The notes under the pieces were generated by a model that worked only from the letters and a program-made list of their open reading frames with translations, was not told where the DNA came from and ran no database searches. The translations under genes were made by a program, and so were the position numbers. A stretch of DNA of 64,000 nt from JBDTNQ01 sp039933635 (lineage in GTDB: Bacteria; Acidobacteriota; Vicinamibacteria; Vicinamibacterales; SCN-69-37): NCBI GenBank assembly GCA_039933635.1, contig JBDTNQ010000007.1, forward strand, positions 1 to 64,000. Direction: 5' to 3'. Positions 49,653-58,296 of the stretch are shown here, piece by piece (position 1 is the stretch's first letter; each line of letters starts with the position of its first letter).

Positions 49653-50507
49653 ATGACGACTGCTCGCAGACCGGCCGGCGATCTGATCGACGCCATCGTC
49701 CACAACATGCGGGAGAACCTGGAGGAGCTGCGGTATTCGACGCTCGCACCCAGTCGCTACACCGTCTACCTCTCGCCGGCCGAACACGCGCGGCTGGAAG
49801 GGCTGATTCCCCGGCTGCGGGCCGAAAGTGTGCGCGCCCTCGACGAAGAGATGGCCCGCCTCAACCGACGAAAGCGGCTGCGACGACTGGGCGGGTGGCT
49901 CCGGCAGGCGCCGGCGCTCGAGAACGCCGACCTCGGCTGGCACATCGAGTTTCTCCCGGACCTCGACGGCGAGTTGACCGGCGAGCAGGACATTCTGGTC
50001 CAGTCCGAGCTCGTCATTCCGGCGGCGCCGGAGCTCGGAGCCGGCGAGCGCACGCGCCGGGTGAAGACACATGCGGCATCGAACGCCACGACGCGCGAAG
50101 AGGTGGCGGGGATCCAGGCCCCGATCACGAATCAGTCCAAGCCGCGCGCCACGGCCTCCGCGCGGCTCACCTACCTCGATCAGGACGGCTCGCATCGTCA
50201 CGACATCGCCCGCGCGTCGACCAGCATCGGTCGCGGCGGACGGATGTACCCGGTTGACGTGCGGGTCGTCGCCAACGACGACGTCTCGCGGGAGCACGCG
50301 CGGATTCGTCGCGATGAGAACACGGGAGCGTTCTTCCTCATCGACCTGAGCAGTCATGGCACGACGATTGATGGCCAGCCCGTGCCGCGCGGTTACGACG
50401 AAGAAGGCGGGACGAAACGCGAGAACGGCACGGAAGTCCCACTGCCGACGCGGGCGCGCATCGGTCTGGCTGGCGTGGTGTTCCTCGACTTCGAGGCACT
50501 GCCGTGA
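49653..50507 (+). CDS. FhaA-like FHA domain protein
   Basis: A 284-residue soluble protein. The first 115 residues resemble the DUF3662/FhaA N-terminal domain (NMRENLEELRYSTLAPSRYTVYLSP, and LGWHIEFLPDLDG). A disordered linker then leads to a C-terminal FHA domain: RASTSIGRGG, VANDDVSREHARIRRDE and FFLIDLSSHGTTIDG, with the Arg and Ser/His positions expected for phosphothreonine binding. In mycobacteria FhaA links PknB signalling to the cell-wall machinery. The stop overlaps the GTG of a tiny membrane-protein gene. The ATG at 49653 has GGAG upstream. Confidence 0.88.
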   Translation: MTTARRPAGDLIDAIVHNMRENLEELRYSTLAPSRYTVYLSPAEHARLEGLIPRLRAESVRALDEEMARLNRRKRLRRLGGWLRQAPALENADLGWHIEFLPDLDGELTGEQDILVQSELVIPAAPELGAGERTRRVKTHAASNATTREEVAGIQAPITNQSKPRATASARLTYLDQDGSHRHDIARASTSIGRGGRMYPVDVRVVANDDVSREHARIRRDENTGAFFLIDLSSHGTTIDGQPVPRGYDEEGGTKRENGTEVPLPTRARIGLAGVVFLDFEALP

Positions 50508-50599
50508 CGCTGCTGCTCTGGGCGCGGTACGTGGTGCTCCTCGGGCTGTCCAGCGCGGCTGGACTCCTGCTGTGGTTGCACTGGAAAGAGCGGTCGTGA
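50504..50599 (+). CDS. 31-residue single-pass membrane peptide
   Basis: A GTG start overlaps the FhaA-like stop (GTGA), and the TGA stop overlaps the PP2C ATG by one base (TGATG). The peptide opens TLLLWARYVVLLGLSSAAG and ends LLLWLHWKERS, which is one transmembrane helix with a short basic cytoplasmic tail. Both overlaps and the amphipathic coding pattern support translation. It could tether a phosphatase or kinase complex at the membrane. No family is recognised. Confidence 0.6.
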   Translation: MTLLLWARYVVLLGLSSAAGLLLWLHWKERS

Positions 50600-52209
50600 T
50601 GCCGTCCTCGACCCTCCGTACGGACCTTCGGGCGGCCGGCGCGACAGACATCGGCCGGCAGCGCACGAACAACGAGGATCGGTTCCTCGTCGACGTGCCT
50701 CGAGGCATCTTCGTGGTCGTCGACGGTATCGGTGGTCATGCGGCGGGCGATCGTGCCGCGGACGCGGCGATTGCGTCCATGACCGAACGCCTCACGAGAC
50801 AGACGGGCACCACGCCGGACCGGCTGCGCGAGGCCATCACGATTGCCAACAACGACATTCACCGGCTGGCGGCCACGCGCCCGGAATGGAGCGGCATGGC
50901 CTGCGTGCTCACGGCCGTGGTCATCGACGGCGACCACGCGGTCGTCGGTCACGTGGGAGATTCACGTCTGTACCGGCTGCACGACAACCGCATCGAGAAG
51001 ATCACGCCCGACCATTCCCCGATCGGCGAACGGGAGGACGCGCACGAGCTCACGGAGCTCGAAGCCATGCGGCATCCGCGCCGCAACGAGGTGTACCGGG
51101 ATGTGGGCTCGGAGGCGCGCGATGTGTCCGACGAGGACTTTTCGTTCGTGTCGACCATCGACTTCCCCGAAGGCGCGGCCCTGTTGCTCTGCAGCGACGG
51201 ACTCACGGATCTGTTGCCGTCCGAAGAGATCCGGCGAACGGTTGCCGACCATGCCGGCGCGCCCGAAGTCGTCGTTCGACAACTCATCGCGGCCGCCAAC
51301 GCCGCCGGCGGCAAGGACAACGTCACGGTCGTCTACGTCGAGCGCGGCGGTCTGGCATCGAACGGCCGGCCCGCGTCTGACCGCACCGCGGCATCATCGC
51401 GCGACACGCACCGCTCCTGGGGGCGCGTCGCCGGGATCCTGGCGCTCGTGCTGACGGCGGCGTTGGCTGGATGGACGATTGGCGCGCGCCCCGGCTGGAT
51501 TGGCTTGCCAGCCATGGCGACATCGACGGGCGAAGTGGTGGTGCACGCCGGCGAATCCATCATGGATGCCGTCACCGCGGCCTCGCCCGGAACGACGATC
51601 ATCGTCGAGCCCGGCGAATATCGCGAACGGGTGACGCTCCGCGACCACGTCCGGATCGTGAGCCGCGTTCCGCGCGGCGCCGTCCTTCGCCTGCCCAGCG
51701 GCGCGACGGAGGGGGACGCCGCGGTCGTCGCGTCTGGGACCGTCGACGCCGAACTGAACGGCTTTCGTATCGTGGGCGACGCCGCCACGGCGCTTGGCGT
51801 CGGCATCGTCAGCCGGAACGCGGGCGTGCGGCTCGTCGATCTGGATATCGCGGGCGCAACCGTCGCCGCACTCGATCTCGGTCCGGGTGAAGGTGTGACC
51901 GTGACGGGCAGCGACGCGCGCCACAACCCCGGCGCGGCGGTGATCCTTCGCGCGGGCGCATCAGCACGCCTGTCCAACAACGTCTTCTCGGGCAACGCCA
52001 CATCGGAGCACCCCATCGCAGCCATCATCATCGAGCCCACAGCGGAACCGATCTGGCTCCACAACGTCTTCGACGGCATGGACGCCACGGCGATTGCAGG
52101 ACTTGACGCGACGGGTCGTGCGGCACTCGCGCGCGACAACTGGTTCCTGAACCCGGCGCCGCCGGCACGACGCACCAGGGGCGCAAGTGGAGCAGGGGGC
52201 GCCCGATGA
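50599..52209 (+). CDS. PP2C-type Ser/Thr phosphatase with membrane helix and beta-helix-like C terminus
   Basis: A 536-residue protein. Residues 1-245 form a bacterial PP2C: ATDIGRQRTNNEDRF, FVVVDGIGGHAAGDRAA, VVGHVGDSRLYRLHD, LLCSDGLTDLLPSEE and GGKDNVTVVYVE carry the metal-binding Asp residues. One transmembrane helix follows (VAGILALVLTAALAGW, about 275-292). The outer part (VVHAGESIMDAVTAASPGTTIIVEPGEYRE, quoted in part) resembles a NosD/pectate-lyase right-handed beta-helix. It would dephosphorylate kinase targets inside while binding glycan outside; the latter is inference. The ATG overlaps the 31-residue gene, and the stop overlaps the kinase ATG (ATGA). Confidence 0.92.
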   Translation: MPSSTLRTDLRAAGATDIGRQRTNNEDRFLVDVPRGIFVVVDGIGGHAAGDRAADAAIASMTERLTRQTGTTPDRLREAITIANNDIHRLAATRPEWSGMACVLTAVVIDGDHAVVGHVGDSRLYRLHDNRIEKITPDHSPIGEREDAHELTELEAMRHPRRNEVYRDVGSEARDVSDEDFSFVSTIDFPEGAALLLCSDGLTDLLPSEEIRRTVADHAGAPEVVVRQLIAAANAAGGKDNVTVVYVERGGLASNGRPASDRTAASSRDTHRSWGRVAGILALVLTAALAGWTIGARPGWIGLPAMATSTGEVVVHAGESIMDAVTAASPGTTIIVEPGEYRERVTLRDHVRIVSRVPRGAVLRLPSGATEGDAAVVASGTVDAELNGFRIVGDAATALGVGIVSRNAGVRLVDLDIAGATVAALDLGPGEGVTVTGSDARHNPGAAVILRAGASARLSNNVFSGNATSEHPIAAIIIEPTAEPIWLHNVFDGMDATAIAGLDATGRAALARDNWFLNPAPPARRTRGASGAGGAR

Positions 52210-54158
52210 GCGCGCCCTTTCGGCAGATCGGACCGTACGTCATCGACCGCCAGCTTCCCGGTGGCCGCGCCATGGTGTTTCTCGCGCGCGATACGACGCA
52301 CGGCGACCGCGTCGTCGCGCTCAAGGTGCTCCAGGAAGGCGTAGACGACGACAGCGCGGAGTGGCTTGCAGCCGAGCGACGTGGCGCCGAGCTGCAGCAG
52401 AGATTGCTGGCCGACAACGAGTTCGTGCCCGAGGTGTACGAGATTGGCCAGAGCGATGGCTACCTCTACATCGCCATGGAGTTCGTCGACGGGGAGAACC
52501 TCTCGTCGCTCATCGAGCGCGGCCCCATCGACTGGCGACGCGCGATCCCAATGGGGATCCAGTTCTGCCGATTCCTTGAAGAGATCGACCACCTGGACCT
52601 GAAGATTCCCGGCGGCTCGCCGCTGACGCTGCTCCACAACGATCTCAAACCGAGAAACGTGCGGGTGATGGCTGGCGACCGCATCAAGATCGTGGACTTC
52701 GGCGCGGCGAAGACGCTGCCCCAGGATCGACGGGCCACGCGCAACGAATACTACAGCACCCCCTATCTTTCGCCAGAGTGCCTCGAGTCCGGCGAACGCG
52801 ACCGTCACGCGGACGCGTGGGCCGTCGGCGTGATGCTCTACGAGATGGTGACGGGCCGCGCGCCGTTTCGCGGCGACAACACCGTGCGCCTGGAGGATCG
52901 GATCCGATCCCGTCGCCCACCCGAGCCTGCAACGGGGTGCCCGCGAACGCTGCAGGCGGTGCTGGCCAAGCTTCTCGCACCTTACGCTGCCGACCGCTAC
53001 GCGACGCCGGAAGCCATCCGAGGCGATCTGGAACGAGCCCTCGCGGACGAACCGACGGAGGCCGAGCAGCAGGGCTGGCCGGAGCGCGTGTTCGATGAGC
53101 CGCCGACTCGTCCCGTTCGTCCGGATACCGACGACGAGCCGCCGACGCGGCGCACGCCACGGACACCCAGCGAGCGTCGCCCCCCCGCGGCCGTCGCATC
53201 GACGATGCCGCCGATTCTTCTGCGGGTGCGGCGATGGGCGTACGCGGCGCTCTTCGTTCTTGTCGCGGTGCTCGGCGGAAATGAGGCCTGCGTCATGGGC
53301 GAGGCGCGACATGTTGCCGCCACGGTACCGCTGCAGGACCTGGCGGGCGTCACGGCCGCCTGGAACAGCTACGACCAGCTACGTGCCCGAAGCTACCTTC
53401 ACGTGGGCGCGTCCGGGCTGGGACGCGCGCTGCAACAGCAGACGCTGGTACTGGCCGAGCGCGTGACGTCCGACTACCGTTCTCCCACGCCAACCGTGCG
53501 CGAGGCCCAATGGAGCGCCGTGGCGGCGGCCCTCGAACGAGCGGCAGCGGCGGCCCCCTCGAGCAGTGTGATTCGCGGCACGCTGCGGTACGCACAAGGC
53601 CACCTCCGGCGCATCGACGGAGAGGCGGACAAAGGGCGTCGACAGCTCCCCAAGGCGCAGCGGAATTTCAACGAAGCGGTCGCCGCCTTCAGAGAAGCGG
53701 CGGCAGCAAGGCCGGACTGGCCAGATCCGTTCCTCGGCCTGGCCCGCACGTTCATCTATGGCCTCGAGGACGTGGACCGCGGCGCGGACGCGATCGCCCG
53801 CGCGCAAAAACTCGGCTATGCCACGAGTGCGCGTGACACCGTGCAATTGGCCGACGGCTATCGCGCGCGGGGCGACGCGCTCGAGCACGCCGCGGCACAG
53901 CTCGGCGGCGTCCCGCAGGAGCGCGAATTCCTCGGCCGATCGCGCGACGCGTATCAGAAGGCGCTCGAGCTCTACACGAAGGTCGCCGAATTCGGCGACG
54001 CCACGGCCCAAGTCAGAACGACGCAGCACCGCATCGAGATCATCGACCGCAAGGTCGCCGATCTCGACGCGCGGTCGGCCTCGTCACCGGCCGTGGTGGC
54101 GCCGGCGGTGCCGAGCGTGGCACTGCCAGCGCGGGACCGGAGCGTGTCATGGGCGTGA
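52206..54158 (+). CDS. Ser/Thr protein kinase with transmembrane helix and repeat-rich extracytoplasmic tail
   Basis: A 650-residue protein. The kinase domain (about 10-285) has VALKVL, HNDLKPRNV (HND in place of HRD), DFGAAKT, TPYLSPECLESGE and DAWAVGVMLYEMVTG. The glycine loop is degenerate (LPGGRAMVF), so ATP binding may be atypical. A Thr/Pro-rich linker with DEPPTRP and DEPPTRRTPRTP follows and is a likely site for phospho-Thr bound by the FHA proteins. A single transmembrane helix lies near 345-365. The last 280 residues are helical, with TPR-like pairs (FNEAVAAFREAAAARPDWPDP, quoted in part). Overlaps PP2C upstream and the RodA-PBP gene by 10 bases downstream. Confidence 0.92.
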   Translation: MSAPFRQIGPYVIDRQLPGGRAMVFLARDTTHGDRVVALKVLQEGVDDDSAEWLAAERRGAELQQRLLADNEFVPEVYEIGQSDGYLYIAMEFVDGENLSSLIERGPIDWRRAIPMGIQFCRFLEEIDHLDLKIPGGSPLTLLHNDLKPRNVRVMAGDRIKIVDFGAAKTLPQDRRATRNEYYSTPYLSPECLESGERDRHADAWAVGVMLYEMVTGRAPFRGDNTVRLEDRIRSRRPPEPATGCPRTLQAVLAKLLAPYAADRYATPEAIRGDLERALADEPTEAEQQGWPERVFDEPPTRPVRPDTDDEPPTRRTPRTPSERRPPAAVASTMPPILLRVRRWAYAALFVLVAVLGGNEACVMGEARHVAATVPLQDLAGVTAAWNSYDQLRARSYLHVGASGLGRALQQQTLVLAERVTSDYRSPTPTVREAQWSAVAAALERAAAAAPSSSVIRGTLRYAQGHLRRIDGEADKGRRQLPKAQRNFNEAVAAFREAAAARPDWPDPFLGLARTFIYGLEDVDRGADAIARAQKLGYATSARDTVQLADGYRARGDALEHAAAQLGGVPQEREFLGRSRDAYQKALELYTKVAEFGDATAQVRTTQHRIEIIDRKVADLDARSASSPAVVAPAVPSVALPARDRSVSWA

Positions 54159-57100
54159 CCTACACCCGCGCGAGCGAGCGCGCGCGACCAGTCGGGCGAC
54201 GGGTCAGTGGCCTGCCGCATCCGGCGCTGCTGGTAACCAGTGCCATCTCGCTCGTGGCCCTGGTGCTTGCCTATGCCGGCCGTTCCCGCGCCCTCGATGT
54301 CGCCGCCGCCCCGACAACGACGGCCCCTGCGGTCGTCAACCTCTCCCGCGGGCCGAGCGCTCAGGAGCTGGAACCTGCCATGGCTGCGGTGTTCGAGAAC
54401 GTCGCGGATCGACGCCTGGCCGCGAACCAGTTGTCTGCCGCGTTGGGCCGCGGCGGAGAACTGCAGGATATTGCCAACGTCGGCGCCATCGCCCGAATCT
54501 CGGTGCCCGCCGATACGATCAGGCGCACGCGCGGACTGTCCCTCCTTGCGACACGGTTGCGCGACGCGGAAGCCCGTGCGACTGAATCCGACACGCCGAT
54601 ACGTGTGCCGCTGTTCACCGCACTCGACGTCAGCACGCTCAAGCCAGACCTGATCGTGCGCACGCGCGCGGAGTACCGGCGGGTCGTTCTGTTGTGCATT
54701 GTGGGACTGGCCGCTGGTGTGCCTCTCGTCGGATTCCTTTGGTGGTTAACCGGCAGAAAGGGCGACCCGCTGCTGCTCGCGAGCGCGCATCTGCTGATCA
54801 CGCTCGGCGGGCTCGTCATGCTGGCGCGGCCCGATCCGCTGCGAGACACGGTGCTGCTCGTCCGTTTCACCTGGAGCGTCCTGGCAGGCTCGGTCGCGTG
54901 CGCGGCGCTGTCGCAGGTGCGGATGCGCACCGCGGCGTGGCTGCAGCTCCCCTACCTCTCGCTGGCCTCCGCCGTGACGCTGTCGTTGCTGTTGTTCCTG
55001 TTCGGATCGGGGCCCGGCACCAGCGGCGCGAAGGTCAACCTCGGCCCCATGCAACCGGTCGAACTCATCCGTCTCCTGTTCGCCCTGTTTCTCGCGGGCT
55101 ACCTCGGCCGGAGATGGGAGCTCCTTCGGCAAACCCGCGAAACGGAGTGGCGAAGCCGAACGTTGCCGAGATGGATCGACTTGCCGCGGTTCGATCTTCT
55201 GGCGCCCGTCCTCGGCGCCGTGACCATCGCCCTGGTTCTGTTCTTCGCGCTCCGGGATCTCGGACCGGCCCTGCTTCTCGCGCTCCTCTTCATGACCATG
55301 TTTGCCGTCGCTCGCGCCGGAGTCGGCGCCGTCGTGGCCGGTGTGGCCATCCTCGGCTCGGGCTTCGCGGCCGGATACTGGCTCGGTATCTCGTCCACGC
55401 TGACATCGCGAGTGGCCATGTGGCGGTCGCCGTGGGAAAACGGCACGCGCGGCGGCGATCAGATCGCGCAGGCCCTGTGGGCGCTCGCCGCAGGCGCGTT
55501 CCAGGGGTCGGGTCTCGGACTCGGCGACACGCGGTATCTGCCAGCCGGACACACGGACCTCGTGCTGGCCGCGGTCGGCGAAGAGCTGGGGTTTGTCGGC
55601 CTCGTCGTCGTGGCACTCGCTGGCGTGGTGATCGCCGTGCGCGGTCTTCGTATCGCCCGTTCGGCACCCACGGACACCACGTGCTTCCTCGCCCTGGCCC
55701 TTGCGATCTCGCTCGTGGTTCCGATGCTGGTAATGGGCGCGGGCATCCTGGGATTGATCCCGCTCACCGGGGTCGTGACGCCGTTCATCAGCTACGGCGG
55801 TTCGGCGATGCTCGCCAACTTCGCGGCACTGGGACTGCTCAGCGCGACCGCGTCGGACGCCGGCGCCGCCACGGACACCAAGCCGTTCGCCACGTCGATG
55901 ACGTGGCTCGGCGGCGCGCTTGGCGCGTGCGCGCTCGCCATTGTGATCGTCGCCGGGCGCACGCAACTCGCAGTCGCCGATGAGGTGCTCGTCCGGCCGC
56001 AGCTGGGACGCCAGGCCGATGGCGGCGTCCGCTATCAATACAACCCGCGAGTGCTCGACGCCGCGGACAGCCTGCCTCGCGGCACAATCCTGGACCGCCG
56101 CGACGTGCGCATGGCCGGCCCCCCGGAGACCATCCGCCAATCCGCGACCCAGCTGGCGACCATTGGAGTCCCGCGGGATGCGATGTGTGCGGACTCGACA
56201 CACCGCTGCTACCCGCTCGGAGGCGTCGCGTTCCACGTCCTCGGCAATGCCGAGACGCGCACGAATTGGGCCGCGTCGAATTCGTCGTACATCGAACGCG
56301 ATGCAGGGGACCGGCTGAGGGGCTTCGACGACCATGCGGCGATCGTGCCCGTGAACACGGACGGAAACGGCGGCAGCGCCCTCAGGCGCGACTACCGGGA
56401 CCTGGTTCCGCTGGTTCGGCATCGATGGGAGCCAGACGATGCGTCGGTGCGAGCCCTTCGCAGCCGGACGCGAGACGTGCATCTCACGGTGGATGCGCAC
56501 CTTCAGATGAAGGTGGCGTCGATCCTCGCGCAAGCGGCTGCAGTCGACCAGGTGACAAAGGCCGCGGCAGTCGTCCTCGACGCCAACACCGGCGAGATTC
56601 TCGCCAGCGTCAGTTATCCGTGGCCCGCGGCCGACGGTTCACGGATCGACGGTTCAGACGACGCGCTACTCGACCGGGCACGCTATGGTCTCTATCCACC
56701 GGGATCGACGTTCAAGCTGATCACCGCCGCGGCGGCGCTGGGATTGGATCAGGGCCTGGGGCAACTGGCCTTCACGTGTTCACGCTTGGGGGACGATCGG
56801 GTGGGGGCCCGCATCCCGGGCTGGAGCCGGCCGATCCGCGACGACGTCCTCGATCACGAACCGCATGGCACCTTGACGATGCACGACGCGATCGTGCGCT
56901 CGTGCAATGCGTACTTCGCACAGCTCGCAGTTCGACTGGGCGTCGAACCACTCGCTCGCACGGCCGGCCTCGCGGGGATCATCTTTCCGACCTCGGGACC
57001 AGCGGCACGCCTCCGCGAAAACCTACCCTACTCGGGCTACGGACAAGGCGATGTCCTCGCTTCACCGTTGCGGATGGCACGCGTTGCCGCCGCGCTCGGG

Positions 57101-57460
57101 ACGGACGGCATGATTCGGGAGCCATCGTTACTACTCGGCGAGGCGCCGCCGCCGCCGAAGCGACTCGTGCCTGAGGCGTCGGCCCGGATTCTGTCGGGTT
57201 ATATGAGGGACGTGGTCACGGACGGCACTGGCCGGCTTCTCAAGTCGAACGCCGTCCGCATAGCCGGCAAGACGGGCACGGCCGAAGTCGACCACGCGCG
57301 TTCGCACGCGTGGTTCATCGGCTTCGCGCCCGCTGGACCGGCGGCGAAACGGATCGCCTTTGCCGTCATTCTCGAGAACGCGGGATACGGGGGCAACACG
57401 GCGGCCGCGGTCGCTGGCCAGGTCGTCACGTCGGCCGCGACGTTGGGATTGGTGCGATGA
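54149..57460 (+). CDS. RodA/FtsW glycosyltransferase fused to a penicillin-binding transpeptidase
   Basis: A 1103-residue membrane protein combining two peptidoglycan synthesis steps. After an N-terminal helix and a 120-residue periplasmic insert, a SEDS domain spans about 185-580, with GPALLLALLFMTMF, GHTDLVLAAVGEELGFVG (conserved Asp) and ITGVVTPFISYGGSAM-like ending (seen as LTGVVTPFISYGG). A penicillin-binding domain follows, with LTVDAHLQMKVASIL, the active-site PPGSTFK near 851, SCN near 918 and KTGTAEV near 1041. SEDS proteins polymerise glycan strands and class B PBPs crosslink them; usually they are separate partners. The ATG overlaps the kinase gene by 10 bases, and the stop overlaps the second FHA gene (ATGA). 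Confidence 0.95.
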   Translation: MGVTYTRASERARPVGRRVSGLPHPALLVTSAISLVALVLAYAGRSRALDVAAAPTTTAPAVVNLSRGPSAQELEPAMAAVFENVADRRLAANQLSAALGRGGELQDIANVGAIARISVPADTIRRTRGLSLLATRLRDAEARATESDTPIRVPLFTALDVSTLKPDLIVRTRAEYRRVVLLCIVGLAAGVPLVGFLWWLTGRKGDPLLLASAHLLITLGGLVMLARPDPLRDTVLLVRFTWSVLAGSVACAALSQVRMRTAAWLQLPYLSLASAVTLSLLLFLFGSGPGTSGAKVNLGPMQPVELIRLLFALFLAGYLGRRWELLRQTRETEWRSRTLPRWIDLPRFDLLAPVLGAVTIALVLFFALRDLGPALLLALLFMTMFAVARAGVGAVVAGVAILGSGFAAGYWLGISSTLTSRVAMWRSPWENGTRGGDQIAQALWALAAGAFQGSGLGLGDTRYLPAGHTDLVLAAVGEELGFVGLVVVALAGVVIAVRGLRIARSAPTDTTCFLALALAISLVVPMLVMGAGILGLIPLTGVVTPFISYGGSAMLANFAALGLLSATASDAGAATDTKPFATSMTWLGGALGACALAIVIVAGRTQLAVADEVLVRPQLGRQADGGVRYQYNPRVLDAADSLPRGTILDRRDVRMAGPPETIRQSATQLATIGVPRDAMCADSTHRCYPLGGVAFHVLGNAETRTNWAASNSSYIERDAGDRLRGFDDHAAIVPVNTDGNGGSALRRDYRDLVPLVRHRWEPDDASVRALRSRTRDVHLTVDAHLQMKVASILAQAAAVDQVTKAAAVVLDANTGEILASVSYPWPAADGSRIDGSDDALLDRARYGLYPPGSTFKLITAAAALGLDQGLGQLAFTCSRLGDDRVGARIPGWSRPIRDDVLDHEPHGTLTMHDAIVRSCNAYFAQLAVRLGVEPLARTAGLAGIIFPTSGPAARLRENLPYSGYGQGDVLASPLRMARVAAALGTDGMIREPSLLLGEAPPPPKRLVPEASARILSGYMRDVVTDGTGRLLKSNAVRIAGKTGTAEVDHARSHAWFIGFAPAGPAAKRIAFAVILENAGYGGNTAAAVAGQVVTSAATLGLVR

Positions 57461-58296
57461 CACACAAACTGCGGGAATGGATGGGACACGCGAAGCGGCT
57501 GGAGTCGGCAATCAGCCGCCGGGTGGACGCGGCCACACAGCGACTCGCCAGCACATCGGCACGCCAGCCGCTCGAGATCATTCACCAGATCGTTTCCATC
57601 GTGGAACGGGAGATTCAGCCGGCCGGACGTGGCCAACGCCTCTTTCCGTACACGCATATTCGTGTGTGGCTGATGGCGCCAACGCCGAAGGCCAGAGCCC
57701 AATTCGAGGCCGCGTGCGACGCGCCGCCCTCGCTGAAGAATCGGATCCACGAACGGCTGGCGTCAGAGGGCTGCGTCGTCGATCACCTGGCGGTGACGAT
57801 CACGTACGTGACGAAGCCGCGGGCCGACTGGGCCCAGCCCGAATACCACGTGGACTTCTCCCGCGACGTGACGGCGGCGGCACCCGCGCCCGTGCCGCAC
57901 GCGATCGGTCCCCTCTCGGTCACCGTCACGCGCGGCACGGTCGAGCGTGCGACGCACACGCTGGCGACGGGCACGCTCACCCTCGGACGCGGGTCCGAGG
58001 TCCGCGACGCGCGTGAGCGCGTGTTGCGTGTGAACAACGTGGCTTTCCTGGACGATGGCAGTGAGGTGAACCTCACGGTGTCGCGACGGCACGCACACAT
58101 TGCGCGCGACGCGGGCGGGCGCGCCTATCGGCTGCACGACGACGGCAGCGAGCACGACACACGAGTGCTCCGCGACGGTCGAGGCGTGCCCGTGCCGCGA
58201 GGCCGCGGCCTCCGCTTGCGGAACGGCGACGTCATCGTGCTGGGCCAGGCACGCCTCGAGGTGACCCTCACCGACGACGGTGGCGGCCCGGTCTAG
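57457..58296 (+). CDS. Second FHA domain protein with DUF3662-like N terminus
   Basis: A 279-residue soluble protein. The N-terminal 140 residues (REWMGHAKRLESAISRRVD, QPLEIIHQIVSIVEREIQP, and YTHIRVWLMAP) resemble the FhaA/DUF3662 module. The C-terminal FHA domain contains GTLTLGRGSEVRD, NLTVSRRHAHIARD, YRLHDDGSEHDTRV and NGDVIVLGQARL. The phosphothreonine-contacting Arg and Ser-Arg-His positions are present. It closes the operon with an ATGA overlap after the RodA-PBP fusion, so it may deliver kinase signals to that enzyme. Convergent with the ECF42-type sigma gene by four bases. Confidence 0.88.
   Translation: MTHKLREWMGHAKRLESAISRRVDAATQRLASTSARQPLEIIHQIVSIVEREIQPAGRGQRLFPYTHIRVWLMAPTPKARAQFEAACDAPPSLKNRIHERLASEGCVVDHLAVTITYVTKPRADWAQPEYHVDFSRDVTAAAPAPVPHAIGPLSVTVTRGTVERATHTLATGTLTLGRGSEVRDARERVLRVNNVAFLDDGSEVNLTVSRRHAHIARDAGGRAYRLHDDGSEHDTRVLRDGRGVPVPRGRGLRLRNGDVIVLGQARLEVTLTDDGGGPV

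Noticed and set aside
54746..56533. - strand 595-codon frame opposite the RodA-PBP gene
   Set aside because: The + strand carries unmistakable SEDS and PBP motifs; this frame is mostly charged low-complexity sequence.
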